From assembly GCF_000740675.1 (NCBI RefSeq), contig NZ_JPXI01000042.1:372001-436000 (forward strand): a stretch of DNA of 64,000 nucleotides, in the 5' to 3' direction. The translations under genes and the position numbers were made by a program. The first letter of the stretch is position 1; each line of letters opens with the position of its first letter. The stretch comes from Massilia sp. BSC265 (GTDB taxonomy: Bacteria > Pseudomonadota > Gammaproteobacteria > Burkholderiales > Burkholderiaceae_D). Below are positions 19,915 to 28,368 of this stretch, in pieces. Below the pieces are notes generated by a model. It ran no database searches and had not been told where the DNA came from. It saw nothing but the letters and a program-made list of their open reading frames with translations.

Positions 19915-20053
19915 CCTGTTCGAACCCTGTAATTAAAAGGTCGGAGTCCGTCCGCGCGGCAAGCGCAAGGCGGAACCACGGAAGAGTAGCACCATTCAGC
20001 GCGCTTGCGGGCCGCTGAAACATTCCGACACTTGAATTGAGACTGAATGTCGC

Positions 20054-20536
20054 TTAATCGATGGCGCCGGAGCGGATCATCTGCTGGTGGATGGCGTTAA
20101 TTGTCTCGACCGCCCTGCGCCCGTTCGCCATGTGGTGCAGGACGATCTCGCTCTCCCTGGTGAAGCGGTGGCCGATGCGCACCGTGTACGAGCGCGTTAC
20201 CCAGGCGAGGAAACCGCCGGCATAGTTTGCGTCGTCCATGTCGCGCCACTTTACCCCACGCACGCCGCGCTGCCACGGCAGCACACCTGAGACTACCCAG
20301 ACGCCAACGTCGTCGTAGTACAGCTGCACGCTGCGCACCGCCAGGAACCGGTAAGCGACGATCAGGCTTGAACCGGCCAGCACCGCGGCGGCGACGAGAT
20401 CGTCATAGCGGAAGGCCAGCCGCAGTACGACGAAGAACAGCAGCGCGGCCAGCGCCGCCACGCCCGCATAGGCCGTCCACGACTTGACGCCGATGACGCG
20501 GGCCTGTGGCGTCGTTGCCGCTTTGTCCAGTTCCAT
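20054..20536 (-). CDS. Small two-helix membrane protein, hypothetical
   Basis: 160-residue protein not recognised with certainty. Two adjacent hydrophobic segments (about residues 22-42 and 48-66) are followed by a soluble part rich in beta-type sequence (VQLYYDDVGVWVVSGVLPWQRGVRGVKWRDM), resembling bacterial PH-like domains that follow two membrane helices. It lies between the DUF885 gene and the SNF2 helicase on the same strand, 42 bp after the helicase stop, and may be cotranscribed. Confidence 0.6.
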   Translation of the reverse strand: MELDKAATTPQARVIGVKSWTAYAGVAALAALLFFVVLRLAFRYDDLVAAAVLAGSSLIVAYRFLAVRSVQLYYDDVGVWVVSGVLPWQRGVRGVKWRDMDDANYAGGFLAWVTRSYTVRIGHRFTRESEIVLHHMANGRRAVETINAIHQQMIRSGAID

Positions 20537-20578
20537 GTGTCTTTACTCATCCATAAAAGCGGCATGATCACATGAATG

Positions 20579-23500
20579 TCATGCAGCGCCAAGACCTTGC
20601 ATCAGCATGGCCAGCATTTCGCCCGGCGACATGCGCGCCGCCATCTCGGTCCCTTCGAGCAGGCTGTCGGCCAGGTCACGCTTGCGGTGGTGCAGTTCGA
20701 CGATGCCTTCCTCGATGGTGCCACGCGCCACCAGCCGGTAGATGGTGACGGGCCGCTGCTGGCCCATGCGGTGGGCGCGATCCGAGGCCTGGTCCTCCAC
20801 CGCCGGGTTCCACCACGGGTCCATGTGGATCACGTAGTCGGCCGCGGTCAGGTTGATGCCGACGCCGCCCGCCTTCAGGCTGATGAGGAAGAGCTCACCT
20901 TCTCCGGCCTGGAAGGCGTCCACGCGGCGCTTGCGCTCCTGCATGGACGTGGCGCCGTCGAGGTACTGGTAGGGGATATGCTTGGCGTCGAGGTACTTGC
21001 GGATCAGGCTGAGGTGGTCGACGAACTGGCTGAACACCAGCACCTTGTGGCGGTTCTCCAGCAGGCCGTCGACCAGGCGCGCAAAGGCGATCAGCTTGCT
21101 GCTGGCGATGCCCGCGCCGGGCGCCACCAGTTCCGGATTGCAGACGGCGCGGCGCAGCCGCATCATCTCGGCCAGGATCTCGATCGACTTCTGGCTTTCC
21201 GGCGCCTCCAGCGCGGCCAGCTTGTCGAGCGCGTCGCGGCGCAGCGATTCGTACAGCGCGCTTTCCTCCTGGGTCAGCTCGACCGGCACCACGATCTCGG
21301 TGCGCGGCGGCAGCTCGGTCAGCACCTGCGCCTTGGTGCGGCGCAGGATGAAGGGTTGCGTGAGCCGGCGCAGGCGGGCGCGTGCTCCCGCTTCGGCACG
21401 CTTGTCCTGTGCCTTCTCGATCGGTCCGGCGAAGCGCAGCTGGAACTGGTCGGCGCTGCCCAGCAGGCCCGGGTTGATGAACCTGAACAGGTTCCACAGC
21501 TCGCCCAGGTGGTTTTCCAGCGGGGTGCCGGTGGCCGCCATGCAGAAGTCCCCCTGCAGCGCCATCACGGCCTGCGAGCGCTTGGTGTGCATGTTCTTGA
21601 TGGCCTGCGCTTCGTCCAGCACGATGCTGTGCCATGGCCGTTTTGCAAACAGCGGCGCTTCCAGCTGCAGCAGGCCGTAGCTCACCACCACCACGTCGAA
21701 GGGCCCCGCTTCTTCCAGCATCGCGGCGCGGTCGCCGGGCCCGAACAGGTGCATCGTCAGGGTCGGCGCGAAGCGCTGCGCCTCGGCGATCCAGTTCAGG
21801 CAGACCGAGGTCGGCGCCACCACCAGTGCCGGACCGTCGGGTGCGCGCGTGAGCAGCAGGGCCAGCGCCTGCAGGGTCTTGCCAAGGCCCATGTCGTCGG
21901 CCAGGCAGGCGCCCACGCCCAAATGGGCCAGGCGCCCCAGCCATTCGAAGCCTTCGCGCTGGTAGTCGCGCAGTTCCGCCTGCAGCGTGGACGGCAGGGC
22001 AGGGGTAAAGGCTTCGCTGTCCGCGATGCGCTGCAGGTGTTTGCGCCAGGCGGCGTCGCTTTCCACGCTCCCGGCATCGCGTGCCAGTTCGGCCAGCGAG
22101 AAGCTTGCCAGCGGATGCATGCGCAGCTCTTCGCCAACCACCGTGCCGTAATCGGCCAACTCCATGAGGCGCCGGTGCAGCTCGTCGCTCAAGGCCAGGT
22201 ATTCGTTGTCGCCCAGCGCCACGAAGCGGCTCTTCTGTTCGCGCACGCGCTCGAGCAGCGAGCGCAGGTCCATCACCCGCTGCTCGTCGACCACGATGTC
22301 GCCGTTGGCCGCGAACCAGTCGCGGTCGCGCCGGACCTGGATGCGCACCGACTTCGCATTCGCGCGCTTCGACACGCGGAACTTCTCGCCTTCCGGCCAG
22401 GCCACCACGACCTTGGCCGGATCGAGACTGCGCAGCTCGTCCACCAGCTCCAGGCACTGCAGGGGCTGGCCGAGCAGCCATTCGCCGTGGTCGAGTTCAC
22501 CGTGTTCGAGCGCTTGGCAGGCGCCGACCAGCTGGCGCTCGGCCTCTCGCTCGGCGTTCAGGTCGCGCCTGGCTTCAAGGCGCACGCCGTTCACGTCGGC
22601 GATCACGCTTTCGGCGCCGGCGCCGGGTGCATAATAGGCGCCATTGTCGAGCGGGCGCACCAGCACCTGCATGCGCAGGCCCTGCTGGTAGGGACGCAGG
22701 TGCAGGTGCAGGCGCGGGTCCGCCGCGACCTGTTCGATGTCGCCCGGGCTGGCGCCGATGTCGGACTGCACCGTGACGATCGAGGAGATCGCGCTGATCG
22801 CGCGCAGCACGCGGCGTTCGGCTTCCGCCGGCACCTCCAGGCCTTCGCCGACGATGGCGGCGATACGGCGGTGTTCTTCATTGACGCGTACCAGGCGCAG
22901 CCGGGTCGGCGTTTCGCGGGTGACGATCACCTCGCCGTCCTGCTCGCCCGGCGCCGGATGCAGGGAAATGGTCACCTTGCCGCCGCGCGCCTTAACCAAG
23001 AGTTCCGGCTCGCCCGGCAGCAGTTCGACGCGGGTGCCCGGCGAATCCATCCAGAACAGCAGCGGGTGGCCGACCAGCGCGCCCAATGCCTTGTCCAGCT
23101 CGAACTCGAAGCGGATGCCGGTGCTGCCGTAGTAGCGGCGGCCGGCGATGCTCGATACGACCTGCACGTCCTGGGCGGTGAGGAAGTCGAGGTTTTGCGC
23201 ATCTTCGGCCAGGCGCTTCAGGCCGATGGCGCGGCCGCGGCTCCAGCCGCCCTGCGCGTCGCGCTTCTGTTCGCGCGGCTCCAGCTCGCGCACACCCATG
23301 TGCTCGTCGTAGCGGATCATCCACACCAGGCGCGATTCACGGACCACCTCGGCATTGAGGGCCGGCTGCAGGTTGATCAGAGCGTTGAGCTGGCGCTCCC
23401 ACGGCTCCTCGCGCTCGAACCAGTGGGTCAGGTCGGTGAGGCGGTGGCGGCGCCGCAGCTCGCCGGCGCGCGCTTCCTGGCTGATGCCGCCGGGTCCGCC

Positions 23501-24700
23501 CATCTGGCCCAGCAGTCCGGCCAGCTGGGCCGACAGCAGGTCGAAGCCGGCGCGCTCGGACTGGGCCAGCATGTCCTCGATGTCCTGGCGCTTGCCCTGC
23601 AGTTGCGGCAGGCCGAGCCAGTGGTGCATCAGGGCGCGGAAGGTGAAGGGCTCGAGCGCCATCTCCCAGCTGCGCGAGGCCAGCACTTCGGCGTCCACCG
23701 TGCCGCGCCGGATCTCCTGGAGCATGCTGAGCTGGAAGACCACCGCGGTCTCCGGACGCTGCACTGCGCGGGTGGCGATGTCGAGCCAGGCATCGGCCAG
23801 CTTCAGGTGCACGGGCTGGTTGCTGCGCAGGAGGGCGGCCAGGGAGAGGTGGGCGCCGATGCCGTCGAAGACGGCCTTGCGCTTGCCGGTCTCGCGGCGC
23901 AGCTGCTTGAGCGCTCCCTCGACACCGGGCTGGGCGATGTCGAGGTCGTCGCGCAGCAGGGCTATCACGCTGCGGAAGAACAGGCCGGCCGCGTCGTCGA
24001 CCTCCAGCAGCAGCGTCGATGCGTCATCCAGGCGGCCGCACAGGATCAGGTGCTCACCGAGCGCAATGCGCAGCGCGATCGAAGGATCGCCCTGGGCCGC
24101 GTGAGCTTCGGCGGCGACGCGGATCGCGGGCGCAAGCAGAGGCTCGCGCTGCGCATGCTGGACCAGGGTCGCGAGCACGCCGTCGCGCAGCGAAGGGTCG
24201 ATGCGGTCGAGCAGGGCGGGTTCGAAGGGACGCGCGCAGACCTCGACCAGCGGATGCAGGTAGGACGCCTCGTGGCAGCGCAGGCAGGCCGCCAGCAGCG
24301 GCGTGACCGCCGACCCATTCTCTCCGGCCAGCAGGGACATGCGCAGCAGGGCCAGGCCCTGGCGGTAGCTGCGCAGGATGGGCGTGCCCTGCCAGTCGCG
24401 CCGCAATGGCGTGACGCGCTCGTAGGCTGCGCGCAGACTGGCGAACAGCTCGCCGGACAGCGCATGCTCGATGGCGGGCCATGCGGCGGCCGGCACGATC
24501 GTGACCCCGCGTTCGCCGGCGTCAATGACCAGGCCCGCTTCACGCAGACGCGTCAGCTCGGCCGCCCATTGTTCAGGCGGCAGCGGCAGGCCGGCGGCCA
24601 TCAGGTGTTCGAGGATGCGCTGGCGGCCCATCGGCTCGCCGGAGAGCGCCAGCAGGGACAGGATTGCCCCCTCGCCGGTATCGAGTTCGTTAAAAATCAT
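20579..24700 (-). CDS. Very large SNF2-family DEAD/DEAH helicase
   Basis: 1373-residue protein. The last ~500 residues are a complete SNF2 motor: DDMGLGKT with Lys941, DEAQ box at 1029-1032, TGTPLENHLGELWNL, and the second lobe with FSQFVDHLSLI and GGVGINLTAADYVIHMDPWWNP plus the DRAHRMGQ arginine finger. The first ~880 residues are an unrecognised, mostly helical region with no obvious catalytic motif; SNF2 proteins of this size are common in this family of bacteria. The start overlaps the stop of the S9 peptidase gene (ATGA), so the two are coupled. A role in DNA or transcription-complex remodelling is likely; the target is unknown. Confidence 0.85.
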   Translation of the reverse strand: MIFNELDTGEGAILSLLALSGEPMGRQRILEHLMAAGLPLPPEQWAAELTRLREAGLVIDAGERGVTIVPAAAWPAIEHALSGELFASLRAAYERVTPLRRDWQGTPILRSYRQGLALLRMSLLAGENGSAVTPLLAACLRCHEASYLHPLVEVCARPFEPALLDRIDPSLRDGVLATLVQHAQREPLLAPAIRVAAEAHAAQGDPSIALRIALGEHLILCGRLDDASTLLLEVDDAAGLFFRSVIALLRDDLDIAQPGVEGALKQLRRETGKRKAVFDGIGAHLSLAALLRSNQPVHLKLADAWLDIATRAVQRPETAVVFQLSMLQEIRRGTVDAEVLASRSWEMALEPFTFRALMHHWLGLPQLQGKRQDIEDMLAQSERAGFDLLSAQLAGLLGQMGGPGGISQEARAGELRRRHRLTDLTHWFEREEPWERQLNALINLQPALNAEVVRESRLVWMIRYDEHMGVRELEPREQKRDAQGGWSRGRAIGLKRLAEDAQNLDFLTAQDVQVVSSIAGRRYYGSTGIRFEFELDKALGALVGHPLLFWMDSPGTRVELLPGEPELLVKARGGKVTISLHPAPGEQDGEVIVTRETPTRLRLVRVNEEHRRIAAIVGEGLEVPAEAERRVLRAISAISSIVTVQSDIGASPGDIEQVAADPRLHLHLRPYQQGLRMQVLVRPLDNGAYYAPGAGAESVIADVNGVRLEARRDLNAEREAERQLVGACQALEHGELDHGEWLLGQPLQCLELVDELRSLDPAKVVVAWPEGEKFRVSKRANAKSVRIQVRRDRDWFAANGDIVVDEQRVMDLRSLLERVREQKSRFVALGDNEYLALSDELHRRLMELADYGTVVGEELRMHPLASFSLAELARDAGSVESDAAWRKHLQRIADSEAFTPALPSTLQAELRDYQREGFEWLGRLAHLGVGACLADDMGLGKTLQALALLLTRAPDGPALVVAPTSVCLNWIAEAQRFAPTLTMHLFGPGDRAAMLEEAGPFDVVVVSYGLLQLEAPLFAKRPWHSIVLDEAQAIKNMHTKRSQAVMALQGDFCMAATGTPLENHLGELWNLFRFINPGLLGSADQFQLRFAGPIEKAQDKRAEAGARARLRRLTQPFILRRTKAQVLTELPPRTEIVVPVELTQEESALYESLRRDALDKLAALEAPESQKSIEILAEMMRLRRAVCNPELVAPGAGIASSKLIAFARLVDGLLENRHKVLVFSQFVDHLSLIRKYLDAKHIPYQYLDGATSMQERKRRVDAFQAGEGELFLISLKAGGVGINLTAADYVIHMDPWWNPAVEDQASDRAHRMGQQRPVTIYRLVARGTIEEGIVELHHRKRDLADSLLEGTEMAARMSPGEMLAMLMQGLGAA

Positions 24701-26610
24701 GCAGCCGGCAGGTTCTCGATCTCCACCGCAGGCAGGCCGGCAGGTACAGGGATATCGAAGACACGCAGGTAGAACACCAGCTCGGATTCCAGCGTCTTCA
24801 CGACGCTCTCGGCCTTGCGGAAACCGTGGCCTTCGCCTTCCAGGGTGATATAGGCCACCGGGACCTGCCGCGCCCGCAGCGCCGCGACCATGGTTTCGGA
24901 CTGCTGCGGCGGCACCACCATGTCGTCCAGGCCCTGGAAGAAGATCATCGGGCGCTTCAGCTTATCGGTGTGGTGGATCGGCGAGCGTTCGCGGTAGACC
25001 TGTTCGGCCCGCTCCGGCGGGGCGATCAGGTACTGGTTGTAGTGCGACTCGAACTTGTGCGAATCCGCATCCAGCCCGGCCAGGTCGGACACGCCGTAGT
25101 AGCAGGCGCCGGCCTTGAACAGGTCGTGGAAGGCGAGGGCGGACAAGGTGGTCAGGCCGCCGGCGCTGCTGCCGCGCACCAGCAGGCGCTCGCGGTCGGC
25201 CAGGCCCTGTTCGGCCAGGTGGCGCGCGCCGGCCACGCAGTCTTCCACGTCGACCACGCCCCACTGGCCCTTGAGCAGGTCGCGGTAGGCGCGGCCGAAG
25301 CCGGTGCTACCGCCGTAGTTCACGTCCAGCACGGCGAAGCCGCGGCTGGTCCAGAACTGGGTCGCCAGCTTCAGGGTGCTGGCCGCCATGCCGGTCGGGC
25401 CGCCGTGGCCGATGACGATCAGGGGCGGCAGTTCGCCATCTGGTGGGGCGAAGTCGGCATTGGTGGGCGGATAGTGAAAGGCGTACGCGATGCGGCCGTT
25501 CGCACTCGGGTAGCTGATCGAGCGCGGCACCGACAGGTAGCCGACATCCGGCAGTTGCACGATCGAGCGCGCCAGCACTTCGTGCTGGCCGCCGTCCAGA
25601 TCGATGCGCGCAAGCTCGAGCGCGATGGTGGGCGCGCCACCCAGCAGCGCGACCGTGTGCGCGTTCACGCGCAGTTCGCGGATTTCCTCGTAGGGTGTGG
25701 GGATTTCCGTGCGCTGCCCGCCACGCAGGCGCGCCAGCTTGCTGACGCCGCCCTCGATGTAGGCGCAGACGATCTCGTCGTCCGAACGAAAACCGTACAG
25801 CGAACCGCCGAAGGTCCACAGCGGCCCGCCGAATTCCGCCTCGCGCGGGCACAGCGCTTCCACCACGCCGCCTTCGTACCGGTACAGGTTCCACCAGCCG
25901 CTGCGGTCGGAGACGAAGTGCAGCACGCCGCCAGGCGACCATTCCGGCTGGCAGACCGATTCCTGCGGCCCGCCGGCCACCAGCCGGCCGTTCACCAGCG
26001 TGCCGTCCTCGAGGACCTCGGCCAGCCACAGTTCGCTGCCTTCCCAGGGCATGCGCGGATGATCCCAGCACAGCCAGGCAAGCTGGCGGCCGTCCGGAGA
26101 AAGGCGCGGGGCGGCATAGAAATCGTTGCCGTCCACCAGCACGGTTTCGACACCGTCGAAGCCGATGGCGGCGATCGTGTTTTCGGGGTAGTGGCCGCCG
26201 GCGGAGTGGTCTTCGCGCACGGTCACCAGGCGCCGGCGCTGCGCATCCACCACGAAGTCGGCATAGCGCTGCTTGTTGTCCTGGGGCGTGACCGGCACCG
26301 GCTGCGAGCCCGGCTCGACCCGATATAAACGGCTGTCGGCATGGTTGGAAAACCAGGCGACGCCATCGGCAATCGCATAGGCGCCGCCGCCGTATTCATG
26401 CACCTTGCTGCGCACGTTGAATGGGGCCGGGGTCAATTCACCGCGGCTAGCCACCAGGGTGGAGCGTCCCGCTTCGCTGGCCCGTCCCTCCAGCCAGTAC
26501 AGCTCGGCGCCGTCGAGCACCAGCGAGGCCAGCGGCGTGGCGCCCGCCGCCACGACGGATGCGGTGATCGGGGACGTCCAGGTACCGCAGGGTGCTTGCT
26601 GTTTGGTCAT
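24697..26610 (-). CDS. S9 family prolyl-oligopeptidase-type peptidase
   Basis: Serine peptidase with an N-terminal beta-propeller and C-terminal alpha/beta hydrolase domain. ATG 26610, preceded by a GAGAG site, gives 637 residues; the frame is open to 26862 but that part overlaps hemE antisense. The nucleophile is Ser482 in RGSSAGGLTTL, the acid lies in GLDDMVVP and the base is His595 in GEGHGF. No signal peptide is seen, so the enzyme is probably cytoplasmic. It heads a transcript with the SNF2 gene and diverges from hemE. Confidence 0.9.
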   Translation of the reverse strand: MTKQQAPCGTWTSPITASVVAAGATPLASLVLDGAELYWLEGRASEAGRSTLVASRGELTPAPFNVRSKVHEYGGGAYAIADGVAWFSNHADSRLYRVEPGSQPVPVTPQDNKQRYADFVVDAQRRRLVTVREDHSAGGHYPENTIAAIGFDGVETVLVDGNDFYAAPRLSPDGRQLAWLCWDHPRMPWEGSELWLAEVLEDGTLVNGRLVAGGPQESVCQPEWSPGGVLHFVSDRSGWWNLYRYEGGVVEALCPREAEFGGPLWTFGGSLYGFRSDDEIVCAYIEGGVSKLARLRGGQRTEIPTPYEEIRELRVNAHTVALLGGAPTIALELARIDLDGGQHEVLARSIVQLPDVGYLSVPRSISYPSANGRIAYAFHYPPTNADFAPPDGELPPLIVIGHGGPTGMAASTLKLATQFWTSRGFAVLDVNYGGSTGFGRAYRDLLKGQWGVVDVEDCVAGARHLAEQGLADRERLLVRGSSAGGLTTLSALAFHDLFKAGACYYGVSDLAGLDADSHKFESHYNQYLIAPPERAEQVYRERSPIHHTDKLKRPMIFFQGLDDMVVPPQQSETMVAALRARQVPVAYITLEGEGHGFRKAESVVKTLESELVFYLRVFDIPVPAGLPAVEIENLPAA

Positions 26611-26702
26611 GACGGGTTCTCTCAATAGGACAAGAAACGCATTATAAGTGTGCTGCCAAAGATGCGATAATGGAGGTTTTCCCTCCGCATTCATTGTCAG
26701 CC

Positions 26703-27785
26703 ATGCCACAATTCGCCCCGCTCCAGAACGACACCTTCCTGCGTGCGCTGCTGCGCCAGCCGACCGACTACACCCCGGTGTGGCTGATGCGCCAGGCGGG
26801 CCGCTACCTGCCGGAATACCGTGCGACACGCAAGCAGGCAGGCTCCTTCCTGGGCCTGGCAAAGAATCCGGATTTCGCCACCGAGGTCACCCTGCAGCCG
26901 CTCGACCGCTATCCGCTGGATGCGTCGATCCTGTTCTCGGACATCCTGACCGTGCCGGACGCGATGGGCCTGGGCCTGTACTTTGCCGACGGTGAAGGCC
27001 CGAAGTTCGAGCGTCCGCTGCGCACGGAAGCGGAAGTGCGCGCCCTTCAGGTACCGGATATGGCGTCGCTCGACTATGTCTTCAAGGCGGTGACCCAGAT
27101 CCGCACCGCCATCAACGGCCGCGTGCCGCTGATCGGCTTCTCGGGCAGTCCCTGGACCCTGGCCTGCTACATGGTCGAAGGCGGAGGTTCGCGTGAATTC
27201 CACACCATCAAGAAGATGATGTATGCGCGTCCGGACCTGATGCACCACATCCTGGACACCAATGCGCGCGCCGTGGCGCAGTACCTGAACGCCCAGATCG
27301 ACGCCGGCGCCCAGGCCGTGATGATCTTCGATTCCTGGGGCGGCGCGCTGGCCGACGGCGCCTACCAGCAGTTCTCGCTGCAGTACATGCGGCAGGTGCT
27401 CAGCCAGCTGCAACGCGAGAAGGACGGCGTGCGCATCCCGGCGATCGTGTTCACCAAGGGCGGCGGCCTGTGGCTGGACGAGATGGCGGACATCGGCGCC
27501 GATGCGTTGGGCCTGGACTGGACCGTCAACCTGGGCAAGGCGCGCGCCCTGGTCGGCGACCGCGTGGCCCTGCAGGGCAACCTCGACCCGGCCATCCTGT
27601 TCGCAGAACCGGAGCAGATCCGCGCAGAAGTCGAGCGTTCCCTGAGCGCCTACGGCAAACCCTCGGCCGGCCATGGCCACGTGTTCAACCTGGGCCACGG
27701 CATTTCGCAGTTCACCCCGCCGGAATCGGTCACTGCCATGGTGGAGGCTGTGCACAGCTTCAGCCGCCAACAACGCGCCGCATAA
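26703..27785 (+). CDS. hemE: Uroporphyrinogen decarboxylase HemE
   Basis: Removes four carboxyl groups from uroporphyrinogen III in haem synthesis. ATG 26703 gives 360 residues starting MPQFAPLQNDTFLRALLRQP; an ATG at 26670 would add 11 unrelated residues, although a GGAGG lies just after it. The conserved PVWLMRQAGRYLPEYR block, FSDILTVPDAMG and GFSGSPWTLACYMVEG are intact. Confidence 0.97.
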   Translation: MPQFAPLQNDTFLRALLRQPTDYTPVWLMRQAGRYLPEYRATRKQAGSFLGLAKNPDFATEVTLQPLDRYPLDASILFSDILTVPDAMGLGLYFADGEGPKFERPLRTEAEVRALQVPDMASLDYVFKAVTQIRTAINGRVPLIGFSGSPWTLACYMVEGGGSREFHTIKKMMYARPDLMHHILDTNARAVAQYLNAQIDAGAQAVMIFDSWGGALADGAYQQFSLQYMRQVLSQLQREKDGVRIPAIVFTKGGGLWLDEMADIGADALGLDWTVNLGKARALVGDRVALQGNLDPAILFAEPEQIRAEVERSLSAYGKPSAGHGHVFNLGHGISQFTPPESVTAMVEAVHSFSRQQRAA

Positions 27786-28368
27786 GTCGGGCTGCATTGT
27801 CCCCAGCTGTGTTTGGATTGGCCCTCATGGGGCCAATCGCGTTGCCGCAGCAAAATCACACTTGTTCACAAGTTCGTCAAACCCCAAAATTGTTCCTGTG
27901 GACATCTCCGTCCAGTGTGGAAATACCTAAGCCAATGATTCTTAGACGTTTTTTCCACGGTGAGCTGTAGGTATACACAGTAGCTGAGACCGTCAACGGG
28001 TAGATTGTCCCGGCTTCCTGTCCATTGTTCACAAAGTTATTCACAGGCGCACGGATGAGCTGGGAAAAGTGCTTGGTTTACGCGGACTTAGCTCAACTCT
28101 TCAAGTAAGGTGTGAAGATTCTGGTGCACCGCAACGAGTTTTCCCATTGCATATGTGCAGTTATGCACAGCAAGCCGATTCCAGACCAGGTTGTTAACAG
28201 GGATAACTCACAGTTTGTAAGCTATTGAATTTATTGGGAAAATTATTGTTGTTTCAGTGAATCGGGCGATTTGAGTTGATCTAACGTAAACCTCGAACGG
28301 GGTCAAGTGCAGCACTATTCACAAAGTTTTCCACAGCTTATTGGTCCTGGTTTCCTTACTCAAGAAGG
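27786..28368. other. hemE-priA intergenic region with DnaA-box cluster (candidate oriC)
   Basis: 583 bp with no gene. Two sites fit the DnaA-box consensus TTATNCACA exactly: TTATTCACA 28037-28045 and TTATGCACA 28161-28169. One-mismatch sites include TTGTTCACA at 27862-27870 and 28025-28033, GTATACACA 27971-27979, CTATTCACA 28315-28323 and TTTTCCACA 28327-28335; weaker ones are at 27897, 27916 and 27951. An AT-rich block at about 28225-28256 could be an unwinding element. An origin next to hemE is known in Caulobacter. It could instead be a DnaA titration or regulatory site; dnaA is not in the window. Confidence 0.55.

Noticed and set aside
20576..24772. 1398-codon plus-strand open frame opposite the SNF2 gene
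   Set aside because: Antisense shadow caused by GC-rich codon bias; the minus-strand protein has complete helicase motifs and this one has none.
27786..28368. Small gene between hemE and priA
   Set aside because: Short frames there lack coding bias, ribosome sites and recognisable sequence; the AT-rich composition fits a non-coding site.
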